Assembly: GCA_017509605.1 (NCBI GenBank)
Contig: JAFWPH010000020.1
Location: 110,123 to 174,122, forward strand
Reading direction: 5' to 3'
Length of the DNA: 64,000 bases
From: Bacteroidaceae bacterium
Lineage (GTDB): Bacteria; Bacteroidota; Bacteroidia; Bacteroidales; Bacteroidaceae
This document shows positions 25,766 through 34,061 of this stretch, piece by piece. Position 1 is the stretch's first letter. The number at the start of each line of letters is the position of its first letter. Both the position numbers and the translations under genes were made by a program. Under the pieces are notes generated by a model. That model did no database searches. It was not told the DNA's origin and worked only from the letters and a program-made list of their open reading frames with translations.

Positions 25766-26617
25766 ATGTCAAGAACAACATTTGATGAACTGCTTGAGGC
25801 TGGCAGCCACTTCGGACACCTCAAGAGAAAGTGGAATCCAGCCATGGCTCCTTATATCTTCATGGAGCGCAATGGCATTCATATCATCGACCTTCACAAG
25901 ACTGTAGCCAAGGTTGACCAGGCAGCAGACGCTTTGAAGCAGATTGCCAAGTCGGGCAAGAGAATACTTTTTGTTGCTACTAAGAAACAAGCCAAGGACG
26001 TAATAGAGGAAAAGGCAAAGTCAATCGGTATGCCTTACGTCATTGAGCGTTGGCCAGGTGGAATGCTCACCAACTTCCCCACTATCCGCAAGGCCGTTAA
26101 GAAAATGGCCAGCATCGACAAACTGCTGAGCGACGGTACTTACGACAAACTTTCAAAGCGTGAGAACCTTCAGATTCGCCGCAAGCGCGCTAAGTTGGAG
26201 AAGAACCTCGGTTCTATCGCCGACTTGACCCGTCTGCCTTCTGCCCTCTTCGTGGTTGACGTGATGAAGGAGAAGATCGCTGTCAGCGAGGCCAAGCGTC
26301 TGGGTATCCCCGTGTTCGCTATCGTTGACACCAACTCCGATCCCCGCGACATCGACTTCGTGATTCCAGCTAACGATGATGCCACCAAGTCTATCGACGT
26401 GATTGTGGGCGCTTGCTGCTCCGCCATCGCTGAAGGTCTTGAGGAGCGTAAGGCTGAGAAGATCGACATGGAGGCCGCTGGTGAGGACGAGCCCAAGGAA
26501 AGAGCTGAGAGAGCTCCGAGAAGGACTCGCACCAAGGCTCGCGCAGAGAAGCTTGAGTCTAAGGACGAGGCTGAGGAAGCAGCTCCTGCTGACGTTGAGG
26601 AGGCTGACGAGGCTTAA
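25766..26617 (+). CDS. rpsB: 30S ribosomal protein S2
   Basis: S2 binds the small subunit late and is needed for S1 association. Motifs seen: LLEAGSHFGHLKRKWNPAMAPYI near residue 6, RWPGGMLTNFPTIR near 90, and PSALFVVDVMKEKIAVSEAKRLGIPVFAIVDTN near 150. At 283 residues it is about 40 longer than E. coli S2; the extra C-terminus is a low-complexity mix of Arg/Lys and Glu/Ala (residues about 225-283). It is followed by tsf after 40 bases, the usual pairing. Confidence 0.97.
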   Translation: MSRTTFDELLEAGSHFGHLKRKWNPAMAPYIFMERNGIHIIDLHKTVAKVDQAADALKQIAKSGKRILFVATKKQAKDVIEEKAKSIGMPYVIERWPGGMLTNFPTIRKAVKKMASIDKLLSDGTYDKLSKRENLQIRRKRAKLEKNLGSIADLTRLPSALFVVDVMKEKIAVSEAKRLGIPVFAIVDTNSDPRDIDFVIPANDDATKSIDVIVGACCSAIAEGLEERKAEKIDMEAAGEDEPKERAERAPRRTRTKARAEKLESKDEAEEAAPADVEEADEA

Positions 26618-26657
26618 TATTTGAATCATAACCCATAACCATATTAAATTAAGAAAA

Positions 26658-27650
26658 ATGGCTATTACATTAGCAGAAATCAACAAACTCCGCCAGAAGT
26701 CACAGGCAGGTCTGATGGACTGCAAGAAAGCGCTGACAGAGGCAGAAGGTGATATAGACAAGGCTATGGAGATCCTCCGCAAGAAGGGTCAGCTGATAGC
26801 TGCAAAGCGTTCTGACCGCGAGGCATCTGAGGGATGCGTGCTCGCAAAGGTCGATGGCAAGTACGGTGTGATGGTAGCGCTCAAGTGCGAGACCGACTTC
26901 GTGGCCAAGAACGCTGACTTCGTGAAACTCGCAAACGACATTCTGGCTCTCGCTATGGAGAAGAAGCCCAAGGATATCGAGGAGCTCAAGGCTTTGACTT
27001 TGGGTGACCAGACCGTGGCCGACGCTGTGACCTACCGTAGCGGTGTGACTGGCGAGAAGATGGAACTCGACGGCTACTACACCATCGAAGGTGAGAAGGT
27101 TGTGGCTTATAACCACATGGGTCAGAACTTCCTTTGCACACTCGTTGCCATGAACAAGGAGTGCAGCGAAGAGGTGGCCAAGGGCATCGCCATGCAGGCA
27201 GCAGCCATGTCTCCTCTTTACCTGAAGGAAGAGGATGTGACCGCTGAGGCACGTGCTAAGGAACTCGCTTCCATCATCGACAAGACCAAGGAAGATGAGG
27301 TAAAGAAGGCTGTTGAGATTGCTCTCAAGAAGGCAGGTATCAATCCTAACCTCGTGGATAGCGAAGATCACATCAACTCCAACATCTCCAAGGGTTACAT
27401 CACAGAGGAAGAAGGCGCCAAGGCTCGCGAGATTATCCCTGTAGCTGGCGAGGAAGCCCGCAAGAACCTCAACGAGAAGAAGATTGAAATGATTTCCCAG
27501 GGTCGTTTGAACAAGTACTTCAAAGAAGTTTGTCTGCTCGACCAGGCTTACATCGACGACAGCAAGGTGACTGTGGCCCAGTATCTTGCCAGCGTGGATA
27601 AGGAACTCACAGTGACCGACTTCAAGCGTTTCACTCTCCGTTCTGAGTAA
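26658..27650 (+). CDS. tsf: Translation elongation factor Ts
   Basis: EF-Ts exchanges GDP for GTP on EF-Tu. The N-terminal UBA-like region (INKLRQKSQAGLMDCKKALTEAEGDIDKAMEILRKKG) and the EF-Tu-contacting CETDFVAKNADFV motif near residue 80 are present, followed by two core repeats with NPLYL-like (MSPLYLKEED) and GRLNKYFKEVCLLDQAYI sequences. At 330 residues it is longer than the E. coli protein, as is common in Bacteroidota because of an insertion in the middle. It is the last gene of the operon, ended by a strong terminator. Confidence 0.97.
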   Translation: MAITLAEINKLRQKSQAGLMDCKKALTEAEGDIDKAMEILRKKGQLIAAKRSDREASEGCVLAKVDGKYGVMVALKCETDFVAKNADFVKLANDILALAMEKKPKDIEELKALTLGDQTVADAVTYRSGVTGEKMELDGYYTIEGEKVVAYNHMGQNFLCTLVAMNKECSEEVAKGIAMQAAAMSPLYLKEEDVTAEARAKELASIIDKTKEDEVKKAVEIALKKAGINPNLVDSEDHINSNISKGYITEEEGAKAREIIPVAGEEARKNLNEKKIEMISQGRLNKYFKEVCLLDQAYIDDSKVTVAQYLASVDKELTVTDFKRFTLRSE

Positions 27651-27673
27651 AGATGGATTTCAAATCTCATATT

Positions 27674-27709
27674 AAAAGGGGCCAGGCTTTTCCGCTTGGC
27701 CCCTTTTTT
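27674..27709 (+). terminator. Rho-independent terminator of the rplM-tsf operon
   Basis: GGGGCCA (27678-27684) pairs with TGGCCCC (27697-27703), extended by flanking As and Ts, followed by six Ts. It is a classical strong terminator 24 bases after tsf. Confidence 0.9.
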
Positions 27710-27749
27710 GATATAGTATGAGTAAAAGGTCGGAAGGGAATAAGGAAAC

Positions 27750-28385
27750 TTATAAGATTCCCGCATGAATGAACATTTCGCGGTAGAATTCGGCTTTCTT
27801 TGTGATGTTCATAGGGTATGCGCGGGAGGAGGAAGGCAGCCGATAGGCCTCGATGGTTATATTGTCATGATTGAGGAGACCGGTAGGTCGGGTGTGTCCG
27901 ACTTTCAAGACATCCGTGATACCGAAATGTGTCATGAGGGTTTCGGTGGCTTTTTCTCCAGTGGTCACCATCAGGCGGCAATGGGGTAGGGCTTCAATCA
28001 ACGCCTTGATGTTGGTGGGTTCCACCACTTCTAAGAACTTGTCGGAAGCATTGTCTTTCAATCGTCGGATGGCAGCGCAGGTGTCGTAAAGGGCAATGCC
28101 TTTGTCGTTCAGGAATTGCACGATGAGCGGCAGACGGAAAGTCTTATTCTGTAGATCCACGAAGTGGTCTTTGTCACCGTAGAACACGAGTCCGGCAATT
28201 CGCCAGAAATCATTGCTGTAGTTGGGATAGAAAAAGTCCATACACCAGCGTTTGCGCTGTGGAGGGAAACTGCCGAGGAAGAGTACGCGTGCGTTCTCGG
28301 GAAGAAAAGGCCTCAAGGGATGGCGCTCTACGCCATCGTCAGCCGTTTGTAGCGCTTCTATGTCAAGGAAACAGTCGGGAGCCAT
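27750..28385 (-). CDS. Uracil-DNA glycosylase superfamily protein
   Basis: The ATG at 28385 is preferred to the GTG just before it, giving 211 residues. The fold pattern of the uracil-DNA glycosylase/MUG superfamily is visible: RVLFLGSFPPQRKR near residue 33 (motif I region), FYPNYSNDFWRIAGLVF, GIALYDTCAAIRR, and the C-terminal motif II-like YRLPSSSRAYPM near residue 187. The substrate is not known; related proteins remove uracil or process G:U mismatches. It lies 49 bases downstream of the lipoprotein gene on the same strand. Confidence 0.78.
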   Translation of the reverse strand: MAPDCFLDIEALQTADDGVERHPLRPFLPENARVLFLGSFPPQRKRWCMDFFYPNYSNDFWRIAGLVFYGDKDHFVDLQNKTFRLPLIVQFLNDKGIALYDTCAAIRRLKDNASDKFLEVVEPTNIKALIEALPHCRLMVTTGEKATETLMTHFGITDVLKVGHTRPTGLLNHDNITIEAYRLPSSSRAYPMNITKKAEFYREMFIHAGIL

Positions 28386-28434
28386 CACAGTCGTTGGATT
28401 GGTTGAGACAGTTTGTCTTGTTTTCCAAGGTGAG

Positions 28435-29331
28435 TCAATGGGAGTGGGGCATGTCCGTTGGCCCTTCTTTCAGGATCTTCTCCTCAGCTGGTTTCGTGCC
28501 ATTGCGTTCCTTCTCCTTCTTTTTCAGGAAGAACTTGGCTTTCATCCTCAGACTATCGATGGCGTGCTTGAGTTGTTTTTCCTGACGCATGGCTGATTCC
28601 AGTTCGTTGCAGTGAATGATGGACTGCACGTCGGTTTTCGACAAGTCGTAGCTGTGGTTGCCATTTGGCCCGTTACAGGTGACCCGGATGGTTTTGCCTG
28701 CATTCTCCGTAATGAAATCCACCACACTATTGTCGTCGAGTTTCTTGAAAGTGGCTTGTTCCTCATACCCATTAGTTTTGTCAGTGACAAAAGAGAAGCA
28801 TGGCGTGCTCTCGATGTGGTTGTCTGCTGAAGTCTCGAGTGTGATGTGGTCGTGTTTGAGTTGCTTACCTGTGAGAACAGACACAAGGAACAACTGTCCG
28901 GTCTCATCGACCTCGGCATACAGGCATGTCCGGTGCAAGGAGGAAGCCGGCTGTTGTTTGTCCTTGAAGAATCCCACAGTCTGATAGCGTGGGTCCTTCT
29001 CAAGCAGGAAGTTGTTCTTCATATCGCTGATACGACGCTGCACGACAGTGAGCGCGCTGTCGTTGATGACCATGTCATGCTGCGCCTCCTTCATCTCCAG
29101 GATATCCATCACCTCAATGGCCTCTCTTCGGGCATCAAAGGCCCTTGGATATGAGTTGCGGAGCGAGTCGATCATCAGCCTTGCAACATCGAATTTCTCC
29201 AAGTCAATCATCTTGCGTGCTTCGGTTAATAATGCCTCGGCTTTCTTCTCGCCGTTGTCCTTTTTGCTGTCGCACGAGCACAGGCCCATGATTCCCAGAA
29301 TAGTGATAAATAGGAAAAGATACTTTTTCAT
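28435..29331 (-). CDS. Hypothetical lipoprotein with coiled-coil region
   Basis: The family was not recognised. The ATG at 29331 gives MKKYLFLFITILGIMGLCSC, a lipoprotein signal with Cys at about position 20. The mature protein starts with a Lys/Glu/Asp-rich helix and TPR-like segment (AEALLTEARKMIDLEKFDVA, LMIDSLRNSYPRAFDARREA). The middle (residues about 110-230) is beta-rich, and the C-terminus is a strongly charged predicted coiled coil (LKHAIDSLRMKAKFFLKKKE). It probably sits in the inner leaflet of the outer membrane or in the periplasm. It has its own promoter, divergent from the CCA-adding enzyme gene. Confidence 0.75.
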   Translation of the reverse strand: MKKYLFLFITILGIMGLCSCDSKKDNGEKKAEALLTEARKMIDLEKFDVARLMIDSLRNSYPRAFDARREAIEVMDILEMKEAQHDMVINDSALTVVQRRISDMKNNFLLEKDPRYQTVGFFKDKQQPASSLHRTCLYAEVDETGQLFLVSVLTGKQLKHDHITLETSADNHIESTPCFSFVTDKTNGYEEQATFKKLDDNSVVDFITENAGKTIRVTCNGPNGNHSYDLSKTDVQSIIHCNELESAMRQEKQLKHAIDSLRMKAKFFLKKKEKERNGTKPAEEKILKEGPTDMPHSH

Positions 29332-29360
29332 CTTCAACAATAGTCCTTGTTTATAACGTG

Positions 29361-29393
29361 CAAAATTACATTTTTTCTGAAAGTTGGACGAAA
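29361..29393 (-). promoter_or_regulatory. Promoter of the lipoprotein gene
   Basis: On the minus strand TTTC (29390-29393), 21 bases, TAATTTTG (29361-29368). The -7 element is consensus and the -33 has one mismatch. It lies 30 bases before the ATG at 29331. Confidence 0.5.
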
Positions 29394-29417
29394 AGACGGG
29401 GAAAAATCGTAATTTTG
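29384..29417 (+). promoter_or_regulatory. Promoter of the CCA-adding enzyme gene
   Basis: TTGG (29384-29387, weak -33), 22 bases, TAATTTTG (29410-29417). The -7 element is consensus, 19 bases before the ATG at 29436. It overlaps the divergent promoter for the lipoprotein. Confidence 0.5.
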
Positions 29418-29435
29418 CGTCCGAAAAATTGAATT

Positions 29436-30941
29436 ATGATACATCTTACAGACGAAGAACTGAAAAAAGAGATAGACCAGCCCATCTTCCATGCCATTTC
29501 GGAAACAGCCGACGAGATGGGTGTGGAGTGCTATGTGATAGGCGGATACGTGAGAGACCTGTTCCTCCAACGCCATTCACATGACATAGACATGGTCGTC
29601 GTCGGGTCGGGTATTGCTGTTGCCCATCGGCTGAAAGAACGGTTGGGAAAGAAAGCGAGAATCTCCATCTTCCAGAATTTCGGAACAGCACAAGTGAAAT
29701 ACAAAGGTTTGGAGTTAGAGTTTGTGGGCGCCCGTCGTGAGAGCTACACCCGTGGGTCGCGCAAACCCATCGTTGAGGATGGTACGCTTGAAGACGACCA
29801 GAACCGTCGTGATTTCACCATCAACGCCATGGCATTGTGTCTCAATGCCCATCGCTTCGGCGAGTTGGTGGATCCTTTTGATGGTTTGTATGACCTTGAA
29901 GACGGAATCATCCGTACCCCTCTCGACCCTGAGATTACCTTCAGTGACGACCCCTTGCGCATGATGCGCTGCATCAGGTTTGCCACTCAACTTAACTTCC
30001 TCATTGAGGACGAGACTTTTGATGCCATCGAACGCGAAAAGGATAGAATAAAGATTATCTCCCAAGAACGTATTATCGAGGAACTCAACAAGATCATACT
30101 TTCCCCCGTACCTTCCAAAGGATTTGTCGATTTGGAACGCTCAGGTCTTCTTGCCCTGATTTTCCCTGAGCTGCAAGCATTGACAGGTGTTGAGGTGGTA
30201 AACGGTCGTGGACATAAGGACAATTTCTACCACACCTTGGAAGTGCTCGACAATGTGGCGCGTGCCACAGCCGATTGGGACAAGAAAGATGATGCGGTGG
30301 CAGATGCAGGGCAAGGAACGGAAAAGATGACTTGGGCTGAGCGTCAACTGTGGGTACGTTGGGCTGCCTTGCTCCACGATATCGGGAAACCCGCCAGTAA
30401 AAAGTGGGACAACCAGTTGGGCTGGACGTTCCACAGCCACAACTTCATCGGGCAGAAGATGGTGCCAGGTATCTTCAAACGGATGAAACTGCCGTTGAAC
30501 GACAAGATGAAATACGTTCAGAAGTTGGTGGAACTGCACATGCGCCCCATCAACATCGCTGACGACGAGGTGACCGACTCTGCCGTACGCCGTCTGCTTT
30601 TCGATGCCGGCGACGACATTGAGGACCTGATGGTGCTTTGCGAGGCCGACATTACCTCTAAAAAAGCGGAGAAGAAGCAGCGTTTCCTCGACAACTATCG
30701 TTTGGTCCGCGAGAAGATGGACGCTTTGAAAGAGAAAGACCGCATCAGGTTGTTCCAACCACCCATCGGTGGTGAGGAAATCATGAGGATTTTCAACCTC
30801 AAGCCTTCACCTCAGGTTGGTATTCTGAAACAGGCCGTCAAGGACGCCATCGTGGATGGAGTCATTTCCAACGACTACGATGTGGCACTTCAGTTCGTGC
30901 TGAAAAAGGCAGAGGAGATAGGGCTGAAGCCCCAGGTATAA
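29436..30941 (+). CDS. cca: CCA tRNA nucleotidyltransferase with HD domain
   Basis: This class II nucleotidyltransferase is expected to add or repair the 3' CCA of tRNA. The head domain has YVIGGYVRDLFLQR and the metal-binding DIDMVV (residues about 28-56), then RRDFTINAMAL near 128. The neck and body have DPLRMMRCIRFATQL and ISQERIIEELNKI. The C-terminal half contains an HD phosphohydrolase domain (LLHDIGKPASKKW near 312, FHSHNFIGQKM). The 501-residue length fits the HD-containing Bacteroidota form. A poly(A) polymerase role cannot be excluded from sequence alone. Confidence 0.9.
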   Translation: MIHLTDEELKKEIDQPIFHAISETADEMGVECYVIGGYVRDLFLQRHSHDIDMVVVGSGIAVAHRLKERLGKKARISIFQNFGTAQVKYKGLELEFVGARRESYTRGSRKPIVEDGTLEDDQNRRDFTINAMALCLNAHRFGELVDPFDGLYDLEDGIIRTPLDPEITFSDDPLRMMRCIRFATQLNFLIEDETFDAIEREKDRIKIISQERIIEELNKIILSPVPSKGFVDLERSGLLALIFPELQALTGVEVVNGRGHKDNFYHTLEVLDNVARATADWDKKDDAVADAGQGTEKMTWAERQLWVRWAALLHDIGKPASKKWDNQLGWTFHSHNFIGQKMVPGIFKRMKLPLNDKMKYVQKLVELHMRPINIADDEVTDSAVRRLLFDAGDDIEDLMVLCEADITSKKAEKKQRFLDNYRLVREKMDALKEKDRIRLFQPPIGGEEIMRIFNLKPSPQVGILKQAVKDAIVDGVISNDYDVALQFVLKKAEEIGLKPQV

Positions 30942-30967
30942 TAGCTCTCTTTTGAAAATAGGTGTCT

Positions 30968-31561
30968 TCAAGGAGTTCGAGAGCCTTGGTAGAGTTGATG
31001 CTCTTTGATGTAGTTTTCCACTTCTGGCGGCACCAAGTCGGAGAGAGACAGACTATTAGCAGCGCGCTGACGAACCAGTGTGCTGCTAATGTCGTAAAGG
31101 TGGGTGTTCACAAGGGTCACGGATGGTGGCAACTCTTCCATGTCGATGTCGCAGCCTGGCCGTGCGTACATCAGGATATGAAACTCTTTGATGATGTCAT
31201 TGCCCCTGTACCAATTACCGAACTGCAGCCAGTTGTCGGCACCGATGACCAGATAGAACTCATCGTCGGGATACGCATCGGAAAGGGCATGCAGGGTGGT
31301 ATAGGTATAGGAAGGAATCGGCAAATGAGCCTCGAAATCCGACACCTTGATGTTCTTGTCGTCTTTCAGGGCCAAAAGCGCCATCTCCATCCTGACATTG
31401 AAATCGGCGATATCCGTGTTGCCTTGTTTCAATGGGTTGAGGGGCGATACCAACAGCCACAACTCATCCACCACACCGCTTTGGCAGAGTTCCCTCGCCA
31501 AAGCCACGTGGCCGCAGTGGATGGGATTGAACGATCCCCCGAAGATACCGATACGACTCAT
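30968..31561 (-). CDS. nadD: Nicotinate-nucleotide adenylyltransferase
   Basis: NadD forms nicotinate adenine dinucleotide from NaMN and ATP in NAD synthesis. The ATG at 31561 is chosen because MSRIGIFGGSFNPIHCGHVALA starts precisely at the nucleotidyltransferase fold with its GGSFNPxHxGH signature; the open frame upstream (to 31714) runs through the gmk coding tail and is not credible. Other motifs are LWLLVSPLNPLK, FYLVIGADNWLQF near residue 100 and the C-terminal ISSTLVRQR, which matches ISSTxIR. It starts four bases after the gmk stop, in the yicC-gmk-nadD operon. Confidence 0.95.
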   Translation of the reverse strand: MSRIGIFGGSFNPIHCGHVALARELCQSGVVDELWLLVSPLNPLKQGNTDIADFNVRMEMALLALKDDKNIKVSDFEAHLPIPSYTYTTLHALSDAYPDDEFYLVIGADNWLQFGNWYRGNDIIKEFHILMYARPGCDIDMEELPPSVTLVNTHLYDISSTLVRQRAANSLSLSDLVPPEVENYIKEHQLYQGSRTP

Positions 31562-31565
31562 GTTT

Positions 31566-32237
31566 TTATTCTTCTCGTGGGCAGTTCTCTTGCGGACAAT
31601 CTTCTTTTGGCAGACAGTTCTCTTCAGGACAATCCTCTTGTGGGCTTTCTTCTGTCGTATTGATGTCGAGGAAGTCTTTGACGACCTGGAGTGTCTCTTG
31701 TTGGGCGACCTCAAGTTCGTCGTTGATGATCACCCTGTCGTACTTGTCTGCGAACGACAGCTCAAGAGAGGCCCTTTCGAGTCTGTCTTCGATTTGATCA
31801 AGGGTTTCAGTGCCTCGCTTGACCAAACGGTTACGCAGTTCCTCGATGCTTGGTGGCTGTATGAAGATGCTGATGGCTCTCTCCCCGAAGTGCTGCTTGA
31901 TGTTGCATCCTCCTTTCACATCGACGTCGAACACTACGTTCTCGCCCTTTTCCAATTGTTTCTCCACTTCCGACTTGAGAGTGCCGTAGAACTTGCCTTC
32001 ATAAACTTCCTCGTATTCGATAAAAGCGTCTTCCTCAATTTTCTGGCGGAAATCCTCCACAGTCAAGAAATGATATTCCACACCGTCTTGTTCTTCACCT
32101 CTTGGCGCCCTGCTTGTGGCAGAGATGGAGAAATGGAGATTGAGCTCTTCCTGTGCCTGTCCCATCAGATAGTTGATGAGGGTGGATTTACCGCTCCCCG
32201 ATGGGGCAGAGAATATGATACATTTTCCTTGTTTCAT
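31566..32237 (-). CDS. gmk: Guanylate kinase with Cys-Pro pentapeptide-repeat tail
   Basis: Gmk phosphorylates GMP to GDP. The P-loop IIFSAPSGSGKSTLI spans residues about 7-21, followed by FSISATSRAPRGEEQDGVEY, the GMP-binding YEEVYEGKFYGT near residue 78, and VVFDVDVKGGCNIK. The kinase proper ends near residue 197. The last 26 residues (31569-31646) are an extension of five roughly repeated units, SPQED, CPEEN, CLPKED, CPQEN, CPREE, rich in Cys and acidic residues. The usual bacterial enzyme is about 205 residues and lacks this. The tail has no known function. Confidence 0.95.
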   Translation of the reverse strand: MKQGKCIIFSAPSGSGKSTLINYLMGQAQEELNLHFSISATSRAPRGEEQDGVEYHFLTVEDFRQKIEEDAFIEYEEVYEGKFYGTLKSEVEKQLEKGENVVFDVDVKGGCNIKQHFGERAISIFIQPPSIEELRNRLVKRGTETLDQIEDRLERASLELSFADKYDRVIINDELEVAQQETLQVVKDFLDINTTEESPQEDCPEENCLPKEDCPQENCPREE

Positions 32238-32291
32238 TTTATTTGATGGGTTTAAGGTTTTTTATGAGTATAATGGAGTGCGCTTTCCCAC

Positions 32292-32314
32292 GGACTTGTC
32301 GATTGGACAAGTCC
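32292..32314. repeat. Perfect 9-bp palindrome between yicC and gmk
   Basis: GGACTTGTC (32292-32300), five-base loop, GACAAGTCC (32306-32314). It sits 21 bases after the yicC stop, on the minus-strand message. It has no T-run, so an mRNA processing or attenuation hairpin is as likely as a terminator. Confidence 0.55.
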
Positions 32315-32334
32315 ATGCCGTCAGGTTCCTGCTT

Positions 32335-33210
32335 TTACAATACGTTGGCGACTTGTTCCTTGATTTGCTCCAGTTCGTCCTTCATCTTCACGACGATGTT
32401 CTGCATTTCCGCATTGTTGCTCTTGCTGCCTGTGGTGTTGATCTCGCGTCCCATTTCCTGAGCGATGAAAGCGAGTTTCTTCCCTTGTCCGTGTCCGTCG
32501 TTCATGGTGTTGACGAAATACTGCAGGTGGTTGGTCAGTCGTTGTTTTTCCTCGTTGATGTCGAGTTTCTCTATGTAGTAAATCATCTCCTGCTCAAGTC
32601 GGTTCTTGTCGTAATCCACTTCGACGATGCTCTCCAGCTTATCGACAATCTGAGCGCGTATTTTCTCTGTTCGTCCTTTCTCAAAGGGCTCGATGCTTGC
32701 CAGTAATTCAGTGATTCTGTCGATATTGCCCTGCAGTTTCTTCGCCAGAGCCAGACCTTCCTGCTTGCGGAAATCCACCAGGGCGGTCACCGCGCTCTCA
32801 ATCGCCTTGAAGGCCACGGCCCATTCCTCGTCGCTCAGTTCCTCCACTTCGATTTTTGTCAGCACATCGGGCATTCGAAGTAGTACGGTCATCCAGTCGG
32901 CGGGTTCAGGTATGCCATAGTCCTTGCTGACGGTCTTGAGTTGTTTGTAGTATTCTCCCATCAGGGCAGCGTTCACGGGGGTGGCCATTTGCGTCTCGTC
33001 CTTTTCCACCCAAAGGTAGAAATCCACTTTTCCCCTTTCCAGTTGCTTGGCTATATAAGTGCGCATTTCCATCTCCTTGTCGCGGTAGAGGGGGGCGATG
33101 CGAGTTGATAAATCAAGGCTCTTGCTGTTGAGTGACTTGATTTCCACATGAATCTTCTTTCCATTGAATTCGGTAACACTTTTACCGTAACCAGTCATTG
33201 ATTGTATCAT
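32335..33210 (-). CDS. yicC: YicC family endoribonuclease-like protein
   Basis: This is the conserved bacterial protein YicC; the E. coli member has been linked to RNA turnover. Signature features are the N-terminal MIQSMTGYGKSV, EIKSLNSKSLDLSTRI near residue 26, and the C-terminal DUF1732-type stretch KKLAFIAQEMGREINTTGSKSN, followed by a coiled helix to VANVL. The length of 291 residues is normal. It is the first gene of yicC-gmk-nadD, an order often seen in Bacteroidota, and diverges from tsaB. Confidence 0.93.
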   Translation of the reverse strand: MIQSMTGYGKSVTEFNGKKIHVEIKSLNSKSLDLSTRIAPLYRDKEMEMRTYIAKQLERGKVDFYLWVEKDETQMATPVNAALMGEYYKQLKTVSKDYGIPEPADWMTVLLRMPDVLTKIEVEELSDEEWAVAFKAIESAVTALVDFRKQEGLALAKKLQGNIDRITELLASIEPFEKGRTEKIRAQIVDKLESIVEVDYDKNRLEQEMIYYIEKLDINEEKQRLTNHLQYFVNTMNDGHGQGKKLAFIAQEMGREINTTGSKSNNAEMQNIVVKMKDELEQIKEQVANVL

Positions 33211-33250
33211 TCTAAATCTTAATTAAAGTCTATGAATCACAAATTTTGCA

Positions 33251-33258
33251 CAAAAATA
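33251..33258 (-). promoter_or_regulatory. Candidate -7 promoter element for yicC
   Basis: TATTTTTG on the minus strand, 40 bases before the yicC ATG, fits TAnnTTTG. A -33 match was not found. Confidence 0.4.
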
Positions 33259-33280
33259 GTGAAAATTCCGCTAAACTTAG

Positions 33281-33288
33281 TAATTTTG
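33281..33288 (+). promoter_or_regulatory. Candidate -7 promoter element for the tsaB operon
   Basis: TAATTTTG, 25 bases before the tsaB ATG at 33314, fits TAnnTTTG. The -33 region is AT-rich without a clear TTTG. Confidence 0.45.
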
Positions 33289-33313
33289 CAAGAATAAATG
33301 AAAATAAAAAAAT

Positions 33314-34006
33314 ATGTCGTGTATTTTGCACATAGAAACATCGACAAAACCCTGCTCCGTGGCAGTGAGTCAGGATGGTGCGGTGATCTATCATATAGAG
33401 GACATGAATGGTCCTTCGCATGCCACAGTCCTTGGCTCTTTTGTTGAACAGGCGGCTTCTTTTGCCGATAGCCATGCCATACCTCTCGACGCGGTGGCAG
33501 TGAGTAGCGGACCAGGCTCTTATACAGGATTGAGAATAGGTGTTTCCACTGCGAAAGGATTGTGCTATTCACGCGATTTGAAACTCCTTTCCATTCCCAC
33601 CCTCAAACTGCTCTGTGTGCCACTGCTGTTGGGCCGTGAGGAATTGCCAGACGACGCTTTGCTTTGTCCGATGATTGACGCCAGGAGGATGGAGGTTTAT
33701 ACAGCCCTTTACAACAGGGCCTTGAAACCTGTCGTCGATGTGCAGTCAATGGTCGTGGATAACCATTGTTTTGAACGCCATCTCAATGAGCATCCCGTCT
33801 ATTTCTTCGGTAATGGCAGCGACAAGTGCAAGGAGTTGATTCAACATCCCAATGCACGCTTTATCAGTGGCATCCACCCTTTAGCCAAGCACATGATGCC
33901 TTTGGCTGAAAGGGCTAACGCCATGCAGGAATACCAGGATGTGGCCTATTTCGAGCCGTTCTATCTGAAAGAGTTCCAAGCCACTGTGCCCAAACCCTTG
34001 TTGTAG
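33314..34006 (+). CDS. tsaB: tRNA threonylcarbamoyladenosine biosynthesis protein TsaB
   Basis: TsaB is the scaffold and activator of TsaD in making t6A37 of ANN-decoding tRNAs. The ASKHA-fold N-terminus is clear: ILHIETSTKPCSVAVSQDG, then AVAVSSGPGSYTGLRIGVSTAKGL near residue 63 and LCPMIDARRMEVYTALY near 118. The C-terminal half is variable, as in the family, ending AYFEPFYLKEF. The length is 230 residues. It is the first gene of a plus-strand run with DUF4290, murA, rimM, dxr and rseP. Confidence 0.94.
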   Translation: MSCILHIETSTKPCSVAVSQDGAVIYHIEDMNGPSHATVLGSFVEQAASFADSHAIPLDAVAVSSGPGSYTGLRIGVSTAKGLCYSRDLKLLSIPTLKLLCVPLLLGREELPDDALLCPMIDARRMEVYTALYNRALKPVVDVQSMVVDNHCFERHLNEHPVYFFGNGSDKCKELIQHPNARFISGIHPLAKHMMPLAERANAMQEYQDVAYFEPFYLKEFQATVPKPLL

Positions 34007-34061
34007 GCACAATGAACCTCAGATGTGCTCAAAAGAACAGAAAACAACAAAACGAAACGAT

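Noticed and set aside
31562..31714. N-terminal extension of nadD by 51 codons
   Set aside because: It lies wholly inside the gmk coding tail in another frame, is Lys/Arg-rich low complexity, and the true NadD fold starts exactly at the ATG at 31561.
31347..32246. Plus-strand open frame of 299 codons opposite gmk and nadD
   Set aside because: It is antisense to two clear genes; composition reflects the shadow of gmk, and no domain or start signal supports it.
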